Below are positions 9,021-17,253 of a DNA stretch of 64,000 nucleotides, piece by piece. The first letter of the stretch is position 1, and every line of letters starts with the position of its first letter. Below the pieces are notes generated by a model. That model searched no databases and was not told the DNA's origin. It saw nothing but the letters and a program-made list of their open reading frames with translations. The DNA is from Lysinibacillus sp. G4S2 (GTDB lineage Bacteria > Bacillota > Bacilli > Bacillales_A > Planococcaceae), in NCBI RefSeq assembly GCF_030348505.1, contig NZ_JAUCFJ010000002.1, positions 3,290,001 through 3,354,000 on the forward strand. Direction: 5' to 3'. A program made the translations under genes and the position numbers.

Positions 9021-10211
9021 ATGCGTATTCTCTTTTTAGAAAGCGGAGAAATTTGGACTAATAGTTTAGCAAGAGGGTTTCAGGCGGAAGGGCATGATAT
9101 TCTTATTTCAGGGTCTATAAATAATGAAAATCTATCCAAGATGATTGAAGATTTTAATCCTGATTTTGCTATTACTATCGGTTGGGGAAAGGAGCATACA
9201 AAAGATAAGCAAGAGATAATTCGAAAACAGATGGTATCACACAAAATTCCGTTGGTTTATTGGGCTGTCGAAGACCCAGCTTATACAGATGTTTGGTCGA
9301 TTCCTTTAGTAAATACTATTAAACCTGACTTTATTTTCACATTATGCCCCGATAATGTAGAAACCTATAAACAATTAGGAATACCTTCTGACCATTTAGA
9401 TTTCGGTTATGAAGAAACGATACACCATCCAACTAATATTCATCCTGAATATGAATCAGATATTGCTATAGTTGCAAATGCATATCCAGATATTTTAGAC
9501 AAATATCCAGAACATTACCGCCACAGATCTTTGGATATTTTAATTAAACCACTTCTTATGAAGAATATTCGTATTGATTTTTGGGGGAACAATTGGGACA
9601 AAATGGCTGATTATTTTGGCTTTGATATACCCAATGAATGGATTCATGGTTTTCTAAATTATAATGATGCAAATAAAGTGTACAGCTCCGCAAAAATTTT
9701 ATTAGGTTTACAAAATTATCCTGATTTACTGACGCAGCGGACCTATGAAATTTTAGGATCCGGCGGCTTTCTAATGACAGTAGATACACCTGGAGTAAGA
9801 AAAAATTTTATACCAGGTAAAGATTTGGTTGTCTCTTTATCGCCAGAAGAAACCGTACAGAAAATTATATACTTCCTTAATCATTCCAAAAAAAGATCAC
9901 AAATTCAAATACAAGGACGAAAAACTGTTCAAGGCCACTCATATAAAGCCAGAGCAAAACAAATGATAAAAACATTAATTAACAATAACATTCTAAAAAC
10001 TAGTTTTTATCCAACCAAAGAAAAAGGTGAAATTTTATATTATAGGCCACTGGATGATTACGAAACCTATAAGGTTAATAAGGGAGATACTTTGTATAGA
10101 ATATCCAGTGAATTTAATGTTTCAATTAAGGATTTAAAAACTTTAAATGGGTTAACATCTGATTTGATTTTTGAGGATCAGATACTAAAAATAAGAAAAA
10201 GGATTGTTTAA
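9021..10211 (+). CDS. CgeB-like glycosyltransferase with C-terminal LysM domain
   Basis: 396 residues; the ATG at 9021 has AGAGGTG 7 bases upstream. It is the third paralogue in the row, with the same layout as the gene before it: a CgeB/DUF3880-like N-terminus ([12 protein letters not shown]), a group-1 glycosyltransferase half (LTQRTYEILGSGGF, HSYKARAKQM) and a C-terminal LysM (KGDTLYRISSEFNVSIKDLK). The three genes are closely spaced and probably co-transcribed, suggesting that one glycan is built by related transferases. No terminator hairpin is obvious directly after it. Confidence 0.85.
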   Translation: MRILFLESGEIWTNSLARGFQAEGHDILISGSINNENLSKMIEDFNPDFAITIGWGKEHTKDKQEIIRKQMVSHKIPLVYWAVEDPAYTDVWSIPLVNTIKPDFIFTLCPDNVETYKQLGIPSDHLDFGYEETIHHPTNIHPEYESDIAIVANAYPDILDKYPEHYRHRSLDILIKPLLMKNIRIDFWGNNWDKMADYFGFDIPNEWIHGFLNYNDANKVYSSAKILLGLQNYPDLLTQRTYEILGSGGFLMTVDTPGVRKNFIPGKDLVVSLSPEETVQKIIYFLNHSKKRSQIQIQGRKTVQGHSYKARAKQMIKTLINNNILKTSFYPTKEKGEILYYRPLDDYETYKVNKGDTLYRISSEFNVSIKDLKTLNGLTSDLIFEDQILKIRKRIV

Positions 10212-10284
10212 ATCGCATTTAGAAGTCATACGATGAAGCGTATCATAAGAAACTTTAAAATTTATACAAATCGGAAGAAAACAT

Positions 10285-10596
10285 GAATAAAAAAGCTGGG
10301 ACAAAACTAGCTGTTATCCAGAAAAAAAGAGAAAGTCGTTTCGAGTTCTCTTTTTTCTTGGATTCATTGAGTTATTTCATTTTCTCTATCCTATTTCTCT
10401 GTTAATGGGCCGTGTATTTCCGAAGATTTACTGCCATTAATGCAAAGCCCATTTCGTTTTCTACCTTCGATTTTCCATGGACAGAAAATCGAGTAAAACG
10501 TAAATCAGCCTTCAAGAATCCAAAAACTGGTTCTACATCAATTTTCCGCTGAAGATAGATGGCACCTGTTTTTTCTTCTGAAAGCGCCCTCGATAC
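10285..10596 (-). mobile_element. IS1182-family insertion sequence remnant (transposase 3' end)
   Basis: The minus strand from 10596 to the TAA at 10402 encodes KIDVEPVFGFLKADLRFTRF and ENEMGFALMAVNLRKYTAH, the C-terminal end of IS1182-type transposases. GGGACAAAACTAGC at about 10294 looks like the terminal repeat of that family. The rest of the transposase is gone. Confidence 0.75.
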
Positions 10597-10995
10597 ATTC
10601 CGGATCCAACGAATGCACCAGAATTTGTTTCTGGTGTCCAGGAGATCTTCAATGGACGTACCTTTTGCTGAATTGCTTTACTGTAAGGCATTTCTGGGCT
10701 TTGAATAATCGAATAACAAACTAAGTCTGGTCCAGCTACTTAGTCCAGTAATGTAGTAGTATCACGTATGGTTCTAGTCTGCGCAAATTCAAATGCCAGC
10801 CTATTTAATGCCTCACTAATATAAGGTCCCATTGGCACGCGACCACGCATAGGCTTTAGGCTGACGATACCGCTGCATAATACTCTATTTCTATTGATAT
10901 TCAATAATCATTTCCCCACCCATTACAGTAAATCCGTCTAACAGGCTTGAATTTTACCTTTGCATCAGAAAATTGATCTTTTAAGCATGCAATTT
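10597..10995 (-). pseudogene. Unidentified degraded coding remnant
   Basis: From ATG 10850 the minus strand reads MRGRVPMGPYISEALNRLAF, meets a TAA at 10742-10740 and continues in the same frame as VAGPDLVCYSIIQSPEMPYS and KISWTPETNSGAF before running into the IS1182 remnant in another frame. Further upstream, other frames hold short protein-like pieces (DGFTVMGGEMIIEYQ). This looks like a real protein gene ruined by stops and frameshifts and cut by the insertion sequence. I do not recognise the family. Confidence 0.4.
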
Positions 10996-11017
10996 TTAAG
11001 ACAGCTTCCCATTCCTC

Positions 11018-11755
11018 TTATAACATTTGTTTTCTCCATTGTGATAGCATGTCATTGGATTTCGCTATGTCCATTTTTAATGCAACCTGTTTAGCAGCGC
11101 AACGTTTTTTAGCCTTTTCCCAAGCTTCTTCTAAAGCAGGTAAATAGCTTAAATTTTTTGTCGCTGAGACAAGCTGTAAGAAAATGTTTCCTTGTATATA
11201 GTACCAGCGAGGGTTCATGCTATCTAACTGTGTAGCTTCTTCAATAAGGCGCAGTGCCAAATACGGACTGCCTTCACTACGGTTCAAATACTGCGCGAAG
11301 GCTCCCCAGTAAAGAGCTTTATTTGGCTGTAGTTTTACCGCTTCTGCATATTGCACAAGTGCTTTGTCATGCTCCTTTGCAAGAACAAAATATTCAGCCA
11401 TTGTATAGTAAGCATTCGCTTGTGCCTCGACCGACCCTGCTAATAATTCATCTACTACTTTACCGAATTGCTTATCATCCTGACTTCCTATATATGCAGC
11501 AAGTACATCACGTTCCGGATAAGAGCCATCTGCCCGTTCAACACTTTGCTTCACCTTTTCAGCAGAAGGAACAGGCATATTTGCATAGCCGTTCGCTTCC
11601 AACAATTCGACGTGTTGTTGAATTGTTGCGTATGAATCATGATCTGTAAACGTACTATCAGCTAAAAGTGTTTTGGCTAATTGATAGCTTTCTTTCACTT
11701 GACCACTTAAAAATAATTCATTTATCTGTTGAACTTCATCAAATTGTTTGACCAC
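11018..11755 (-). CDS. Tetratricopeptide-repeat protein
   Basis: 245 residues starting at GTG 11755, chosen because AGGTGAGG lies 9 bases upstream; a TTG 24 bases earlier has no such site. The protein is helical and soluble, with TPR-like helix pairs in the second half (AYYTMAEYFVLAKEHDKALV, YWGAFAQYLNRSEGSPYLAL, PRWYYIQGNIFLQL). TPR domains bind protein partners; the partner is unknown. It is a lone gene between mobile-element remnants. Confidence 0.75.
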   Translation of the reverse strand: MVKQFDEVQQINELFLSGQVKESYQLAKTLLADSTFTDHDSYATIQQHVELLEANGYANMPVPSAEKVKQSVERADGSYPERDVLAAYIGSQDDKQFGKVVDELLAGSVEAQANAYYTMAEYFVLAKEHDKALVQYAEAVKLQPNKALYWGAFAQYLNRSEGSPYLALRLIEEATQLDSMNPRWYYIQGNIFLQLVSATKNLSYLPALEEAWEKAKKRCAAKQVALKMDIAKSNDMLSQWRKQML

Positions 11756-12079
11756 TATTAAAATCCTCACCTTCACCAAAAGAAAAGTCTTATAGGTAGT
11801 TTACCATCTTTAGAGAGAAAAGGAGCGATTATCATGCTAAAACAAACTAAATAGCAATAATTTTTTTATAATTCTTTTAATTTAAAGTTGAATCATAGAC
11901 AACGAAGTCTGTTTATTGTATTTAAATCATCCTCTATTAGGGTTCATCACCATAACGTGGGATTGATTTCCGTTTCGAATGGATGCTTTCATGGGGCCGG
12001 GATCAGTAGATGTTTTTTGTGCAAAAACGGAACGTAAGCAGCATTGTTTAGTACTGTTGGAATTACTTTTATTTAAATT
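11756..12079. repeat. Non-coding stretch with a dispersed-repeat fragment
   Basis: No gene. The segment at 11944-11975 (TCATCACCATAACGTG, then TTGATTTCCGTTTC) is an inverted match to the end of the repeat at 20490-20519, so it is a fragment of a second dispersed-repeat family. The 9 bases ATTTAAATT at 12071-12079 are the left target duplication of the next element. Confidence 0.5.
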
Positions 12080-12499
12080 CATGCGTGTTGATTAGAAAAA
12101 AATAGGTTTATTATTGATCGATGAAAGGGTTTTTCTTGTTGCTATTTAGTGTCGAGATCCAAAACAGAATCGCTAAAGCTACTTTCGTTCGTTTTATAGG
12201 AATACTTTGAAGTTTTATCGAAACAAAATCGCTCTTTATCGAAACTATTTGAGCTTATATCGAAACAAAATCTCATTTTATCGAAACTATTTGGGCTTTT
12301 ATCGAAAAACAAGCTCTTTCTATCAAAGAAATCAACCACATGTAATGATGAAGAGCTTGTAGCGAGGGCTACTCGACGCTCGCTCGCAGGAAGCCTTGCT
12401 CTGTGCGAAAGCGACAGCGACAAAGCGAGTAGCCCGTAGCGGAAATCAGATCCTTCTAATTTAATTAGGGTGGATAAAAATGGTTAATCAACACACCTG
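12080..12499. mobile_element. MITE-like element, 420 bp, complete copy 2 (inverted relative to copies 1 and 3)
   Basis: Ends are CATGCGTGTTGATTAG and, from the other side, CAGGTGTGTTGATTAACC. It is flanked by a perfect 9-bp direct repeat, ATTTAAATT, at 12071-12079 and 12500-12508. The interior has a tandem array of 21-bp units beginning TATCGAAA at 12216, 12237, 12258, 12279, 12300 and a decayed one at 12321, followed by the GC-rich core with CTGTGCGAAAGCGA. The 93-codon minus-strand frame across it only reflects the 21-bp period. Confidence 0.88.
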
Positions 12500-12619
12500 A
12501 TTTAAATTACGATAATAAAATGTTAAAAAACATTGGATAAAATTCAGAATTATGAGATAATTGATATGTATTTTCATTTTTGAGTACATGTAAACTATAT
12601 AGGGGGGCTGGTGCTTGCT

Positions 12620-12814
12620 ATGAATAGACGTTTTCATTTTGTATCGCTTATTACTGGAAACTTGTTAACACTAGGAGCTATTTTTATTTATGCTATGCAA
12701 AGTCAAGTGGACGTGGCCCTCAGTACTTATGCCCTTGTGATGGGATTTTTAAGTACATTGCTTATTATCTTTTTTTATTTATGGCGGGATGAAAATTTCA
12801 AATCATTTTTCTAA
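12620..12814 (+). CDS. Small two-helix membrane protein of unknown function
   Basis: 64 residues with two hydrophobic segments (about FVSLITGNLLTLGAIFIYAM and ALVMGFLSTLLIIFFYLW) and charged ends. Two starts are possible: ATG 12620, 12 bases after AGGGGGG, or GTG 12611, only 3 bases after it; neither spacing is ideal. The hairpin at 12889-12945 may end its transcript. I do not recognise the family. Confidence 0.6.
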   Translation: MNRRFHFVSLITGNLLTLGAIFIYAMQSQVDVALSTYALVMGFLSTLLIIFFYLWRDENFKSFF

Positions 12815-12887
12815 AATAAGTAGCTCGGTAAAAAGATATAATTTCGAAGCTTATTACTAATATTGAGATGACTTATCGTTTTTTTAA

Positions 12888-12945
12888 CAAGCAGCAGCAT
12901 GCCAGTTGAACAAAACAATTTTTTGGTAATGCTGCTCATTTTTCC
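12888..12945 (+). terminator. Probable terminator after the small membrane protein
   Basis: The inverted repeat AGCAGCATGCCA / TGGTAATGCTGCT (one bulge) is followed by CATTTTT. Confidence 0.55.
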
Positions 12946-13073
12946 CCTTTCTACAGCAGTAGTAAAGGGATTTCTTTTTCACAAAAAGCTTCTTTTTTCG
13001 TTGTATTCCCCTCTGAATACAACTGATTGTTGTAGAAAAATAAATTTTTTTGTAGAAAATTTAAAAACAATGA

Positions 13074-13102
13074 TTGAGTAGTAAATCAATTTTCTGTATA
13101 AT
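13074..13102 (+). promoter_or_regulatory. SigA-type promoter of the carboxynorspermidine operon
   Basis: TTGAGT at 13074-13079, a 17-base spacer, and a perfect TATAAT at 13097-13102, 44 bases before the start codon. Confidence 0.75.
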
Positions 13103-13145
13103 CAGCTTGTTTGACAATACTATTTATGAACCTGGGGGTAGACAA

Positions 13146-14375
13146 TTGGGTAAAGCATTGATTATCGGAGCTGGCGGAGTAGCCAGTGTTGTGGTACACA
13201 AGTGTGTTCAAAATTCGGACGTATTTGAGGAGATTTGTATCGCAAGTAGAACTGTTTCAAAATGTGACGCTCTAAAAGAAAAACTAGATGGCGGAAAAAC
13301 AAAGATTCAAACTGCACAGGTAGACGCAGATAATACGGAAGAGGTTATTGAGCTTATTAAAGCCTTTGGACCTGATGTTGTTATTAACGTAGCACTACCT
13401 TATCAAGACTTAACGATTATGGATGCTTGCTTAGCGACAGGTGTACACTATGTGGATACTGCAAACTACGAGCCACCTGAAACGGCAAAATTTGAATATA
13501 AATGGCAATGGGCTTATAAAGAGAAGTTCGAAAAAGCTGGCTTAACTGCTCTACTTGGTAGCGGTTTTGATCCAGGCGTAACTGGTGTTTTCACAGCTCA
13601 TGCTCAAAAACATGAATTTGATGAAATCCACTACATTGATATTGTGGATGCAAATGCTGGTGATCACGGTTATCATTTCGCAACAAACTTCAACCCTGAA
13701 ATTAACATTCGTGAAATTACTGCGAATGGTCGTTACTGGAAAGAAGGCAAGTGGATCGAAACTGCACCACTTGAGAAAAAAGAAGTGTATAACTTACCAG
13801 AAATTGGACCAAAAGATATTTACCTGTTATACCATGAAGAGTTAGAATCTCTTGCTAAAAACATCAAAGGCTTAAAGCAAATCCGTTTCTGGATGACATT
13901 CTCAGAAAAATACTTAACACACTTAAAAGTATTAGAAAATGTTGGTATGACTTCTATCGAGCCTATCGAGTTTGAAGGACAAATGATTCAACCAATCCAC
14001 TTCCTTAAAGCTGTACTACCTGATCCAGCATCACTTGGACCACGTACAAAAGGGAAAACAAATATCGGTTGTATCGTTCGCGGTCTAAAAGATGGCAAGG
14101 AAAAAACTTATTATGTGTACAACGTATGTGACCACGAAGAATGTTATAACGAAGTTGGTTCACAGGCGATTTCTTATACAACTGGTGTGCCTGCAATGAT
14201 TGGTGCAATGCTAGTGATGAACGGTGAATGGCGTAAACCAGGCGTTTGGAACGTCGAAGATTTCAATCCAGATCCATTCATGGATGCACTAAATAAATGG
14301 GGTCTACCATGGCAAGAAAGCCATAATCCAGAATTACTTGACCTTGATTTAGATGCAAAGGAATTAAGCCAATGA
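13146..14375 (+). CDS. Carboxynorspermidine/carboxyspermidine synthase (saccharopine dehydrogenase family)
   Basis: 409 residues. TTG at 13146 is the likely start: GGGGG lies 7 bases upstream and the dinucleotide-fold motif ALIIGAGGVASVV follows at once, while the 24 codons further upstream overlap the promoter. The enzyme reductively condenses aspartate semialdehyde with a diamine (putrescine or 1,3-diaminopropane) using NADPH, giving the carboxylated triamine. Its stop overlaps the ATG of the decarboxylase gene (ATGA), so the two are translationally coupled. The family also includes lysine-pathway enzymes, but the neighbour settles the role. Confidence 0.88.
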   Translation: MGKALIIGAGGVASVVVHKCVQNSDVFEEICIASRTVSKCDALKEKLDGGKTKIQTAQVDADNTEEVIELIKAFGPDVVINVALPYQDLTIMDACLATGVHYVDTANYEPPETAKFEYKWQWAYKEKFEKAGLTALLGSGFDPGVTGVFTAHAQKHEFDEIHYIDIVDANAGDHGYHFATNFNPEINIREITANGRYWKEGKWIETAPLEKKEVYNLPEIGPKDIYLLYHEELESLAKNIKGLKQIRFWMTFSEKYLTHLKVLENVGMTSIEPIEFEGQMIQPIHFLKAVLPDPASLGPRTKGKTNIGCIVRGLKDGKEKTYYVYNVCDHEECYNEVGSQAISYTTGVPAMIGAMLVMNGEWRKPGVWNVEDFNPDPFMDALNKWGLPWQESHNPELLDLDLDAKELSQ

Positions 14376-15511
14376 AACCAATTGATTTTTCAAAAGTTCC
14401 ATCCCCTTCTTACGTAGTGGATGAGCGATTATTAACAAAAAATCTAGAGCTTTTAAAATCGATTCAAGATCGTACAGGCTGCCGTATTTTACTTGCTTTA
14501 AAAGGGTTTTCTATGCATTCAACATTCCCTTTAGTAGGTGAATATTTAACAGGCATTACATCAAGTTCACTTCACGAAGCACGTCTTGGCTATGAAAAAA
14601 TGGGCAAAGAAGTCCATGTCTATGCACCTGCTTACGTGGAGCACGAAATGGACGAGCTTCTTGGCTATGTTGATCACATTGTGTTTAATTCATTTAACCA
14701 ATGGGCTCAATATAAGGATAAAGTAAAATCTGCTGGTAAAACAATTGAATGTGGTATTCGTATCAATCCTGAGTACTCTGAAATTGAAACAGCCCTTTAC
14801 GACCCTTGCTACACGAATTCTCGTCTAGGTACAACATTAGCCAACTTCGACAAGTCACAGCTTGACGGTATTGATGGCTTACACTTCCACGCAATGTGTG
14901 AGCAAAACTCAGATACGTTAGAGCGTATTATACAAGTTGTTGAAGAAAAATTTGGTGATGTTTTACATCAAATGAAATGGTTAAACTTTGGCGGTGGACA
15001 CCATATTACTCGTGAGGATTATGATGTAGAAAAACTTGTAAATATCATTAATTACATTCAAGACAAGTATGACCTTCTTGTATATTTAGAGCCAGGTGAA
15101 GCTGTTGCACTAAATACCGGTTATTTAGTAGCAACTGTTCTTGATATTCAGAAAAACGGTATGGAACTAGCAATTTTAGATACATCGGCAACTTGTCATA
15201 TGCCGGACGTTCTAGAAATGCCATACCGCCCTATGATTATCGGTTCTGGTAAAGCAAATGAGCTAGCATACACATATCGTCTAGGCGGACTAACATGTCT
15301 TGCTGGTGACGTAATTGGTGATTATTCATTTGAACAACCTTTACAATCTGGCGATCGTCTTGTATTTACGGATATGGCACATTACTCAATGGTGAAAAAT
15401 CATATGTTTAATGGGGTAAACCTTCCATCAATCGTTTCTTATAACGATGAAGAAGGCATTAAAGTCATTCGTGAATTTAAATTTGAAGACTATAGCGGTC
15501 GACTTTCTTAA
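14372..15511 (+). CDS. nspC: Carboxynorspermidine decarboxylase
   Basis: 379 residues, alanine-racemase-fold PLP enzyme. The PLP lysine is probably K44 in LLALKGFSMHS; GLHFHAMCEQNSD and LNFGGGHHITREDYD are typical NspC segments, and LEPGEAV lies near the C-terminal half. It decarboxylates carboxyspermidine or carboxynorspermidine to spermidine or norspermidine, completing the aspartate-semialdehyde-dependent polyamine route. Second gene of a two-gene operon closed by a hairpin at 15627. Confidence 0.92.
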   Translation: MKPIDFSKVPSPSYVVDERLLTKNLELLKSIQDRTGCRILLALKGFSMHSTFPLVGEYLTGITSSSLHEARLGYEKMGKEVHVYAPAYVEHEMDELLGYVDHIVFNSFNQWAQYKDKVKSAGKTIECGIRINPEYSEIETALYDPCYTNSRLGTTLANFDKSQLDGIDGLHFHAMCEQNSDTLERIIQVVEEKFGDVLHQMKWLNFGGGHHITREDYDVEKLVNIINYIQDKYDLLVYLEPGEAVALNTGYLVATVLDIQKNGMELAILDTSATCHMPDVLEMPYRPMIIGSGKANELAYTYRLGGLTCLAGDVIGDYSFEQPLQSGDRLVFTDMAHYSMVKNHMFNGVNLPSIVSYNDEEGIKVIREFKFEDYSGRLS

Positions 15512-15626
15512 TAAAAAAGCAATACGCTCCTACTTCTGTTTTACTAAAAGTTAAGATATAGGATAAAACTATTTTAAATAGTGAATTCATAAATAATGTC
15601 ACACATTATTTATGTAGAAATTTAAA

Positions 15627-15668
15627 GGATAGAAGAGCTTGAATTAATTCGCTCTATCTATCCTTTTT
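15627..15668 (+). terminator. Terminator of the carboxynorspermidine operon
   Basis: GGATAGAAGAGC pairs with GCTCTATCTATCC (one bulged base) and is followed by TTTTTT. Confidence 0.75.
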
Positions 15669-15741
15669 TCTACCACCAATGACTACAGCAAAAAATTAAA
15701 GGCGACCGTAATAGTATGATTCTAAGTCTTAAAGATGGAAA

Positions 15742-15771
15742 TTGGCAGGGATATAAATTTAGAAGTATAAT
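15742..15771 (+). promoter_or_regulatory. SigA-type promoter cut off from the channel gene by IS30
   Basis: TTGGCA at 15742, an 18-base spacer, and a perfect TATAAT at 15766. The IS30 left flank begins 3 bases later, so before insertion this promoter would have started transcription close to the K+ channel gene now at 17254. Confidence 0.65.
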
Positions 15772-15899
15772 ATGAATATATATGACTGGCGAATTGTAAA
15801 ATCAGATTAGACACTGTATAAAAAAATGCATCAAATCGGAAAAATCGTGTATTATTGGAGTTCCTACACAACAATATACAAAGGAGATTTTTCGATTTG

Positions 15900-16967
15900 A
15901 TGCAAAAAAAGCTTAACATAAAAGGAACTCAAAAGAAACCCAGACTTACTGAAATTCAACGTGGAAAGTTAGAAGCTTACCTTGATGAAGGGAATTTATC
16001 AAAAGCTGAGATTGCCCGTAGATTGGGTGTTTGTCGTGCTACTATATATAACGAAATCAAGCGTGGAACTACTACACAAGTGAGGATAGTAAATAGTAAA
16101 CGAATCTATACCACGAAGTACTTCGCTACAACGGGTCAAGCAATCACTGAACGAAATGTGGCTCGTTCTCGTAACCCTTTGAAGGTGAAGCGAGTATCGG
16201 CTTTTCTAGAATACGCAGATCAATTAATGAAGGAAAAGGAGTGGTCTCCAGACGCTGTTGTTGGTCGTACATTGCTTGATGGTAAGTTTCGTCGTGAAGA
16301 AATGGTTTGCGCAAAAACTCTTTATGCGTATATAGATCTTAGGTTGTTGAAAACTAGAAATTCTGACTTAGTTTCCAAGACATCGCGTAAAACAAAGACA
16401 GTACGTAGGGCTAGAAAAAATATAAAATGTTTAGGCGAAAGTATTGAAAAACGCCCACAGCACATTGAAACACGAGAGGAATTTGGTCATTTTGAAATCG
16501 ATTCAGTGATCGGTAGAAAAGACAAAGAAGATGATGTTTTATTAACACTGATCGAACGGAAAACGCGTCGAGAATTTATTTTCAAAATGGACGGTAAGGA
16601 TGCGGATTCCGTGAACTATGCGATTGAAACCATTCTAAAGAATTTTGGGGAGTTAGCACCTAAACTATTCAAATCCATTACAGCAGATAACGGGAGTGAG
16701 TTTTCAGAGCTTGCGGAAAAATGCCAAGAGTTGATGGGGATTTACTTCACACACCCCTACTCATCATGGGAGCGAGGAACAAATGAAAACCACAATAGAA
16801 TGATTCGTAGATGGTTACCAAAAGGAACGTCCATAGAGAACTACAGTAGATCTTACATCCAATCTGTAGAAGATAAAATGAACCACTTGCCACGACGAAT
16901 ACATGGATTCAAAACACCGCATGAGATGTTTGAGGAAGAATTAAAGAGATTAAGAGAATCAGCGTAA
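15900..16967 (+). CDS. IS30-family transposase
   Basis: 355 residues from the ATG at 15900; AAGGAG lies 13 bases upstream, so the adjacent TTG at 15897 could also be used. An N-terminal helix-turn-helix (LSKAEIARRLGVCRATIYNE) binds the element ends. The DDE catalytic triad is visible as HFEIDSVIG, ITADNGSEF and TNENHNRMIRRWLPKG, the last being the IS30 signature around the Glu. No stop or frameshift interrupts it, so the element may still be mobile. Confidence 0.92.
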   Translation: MQKKLNIKGTQKKPRLTEIQRGKLEAYLDEGNLSKAEIARRLGVCRATIYNEIKRGTTTQVRIVNSKRIYTTKYFATTGQAITERNVARSRNPLKVKRVSAFLEYADQLMKEKEWSPDAVVGRTLLDGKFRREEMVCAKTLYAYIDLRLLKTRNSDLVSKTSRKTKTVRRARKNIKCLGESIEKRPQHIETREEFGHFEIDSVIGRKDKEDDVLLTLIERKTRREFIFKMDGKDADSVNYAIETILKNFGELAPKLFKSITADNGSEFSELAEKCQELMGIYFTHPYSSWERGTNENHNRMIRRWLPKGTSIENYSRSYIQSVEDKMNHLPRRIHGFKTPHEMFEEELKRLRESA

Positions 16968-17007
16968 GAAGACGTGAATCAACCAACTCTTACCCTAGGG
17001 TTAATGG

Positions 17008-17131
17008 GAGTTTATTGTCTATCGGTCTTTCCGCCAATTTAACAGGAACCTGGCTCCACTTCAAGGGGCAAGCCCTTTCCGTTACGCCAGAACCCTGTTT
17101 TAACCAATTGGCAGACCGACAGACAATAAAC
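17008..17131 (+). repeat. Long hairpin at the right side of the IS30 element
   Basis: GTTTATTGTCT, then ATCGGTCT, pairs with AGACCGACAGACAATAAAC; nested inside are AACAGGAACCTGGC / GCCAGAACCCTGTT and GGGC / GCCC. It lies between the transposase stop and the right end, and may stop read-through or protect the transcript. Confidence 0.7.
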
Positions 17132-17253
17132 ATGAAGGTGAAAAGGAACAGAAAATATACGGACATGAGATGTTAAAAAAAGTGTCTAACTTGATATTGC
17201 AATTTACGGAATATATATGACTATTAAACTATTTGATATAGGCGGTCGATTTA

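Larger units (their letters stand above)
15788..17208 (+). mobile_element. IS30-family insertion sequence, apparently intact
   Basis: About 1,421 bp. The ends are imperfect inverted repeats, AATTGTAAAATCAGATTAG and, from the right, AATTGCAATATCAAGTTAG, both followed by ACACT. A 14-bp direct repeat, GAATATATATGACT, flanks it at 15774-15787 and 17209-17222, longer than the 2-3 bp duplication of IS30 itself. It carries a full-length transposase and a 124-bp hairpin region at its right side. Confidence 0.85.

Noticed and set aside
12142..12423. Minus-strand frame with FDKxRFCFD repeats
   Set aside because: Produced by the 21-bp tandem repeat inside the mobile element; no start signal.
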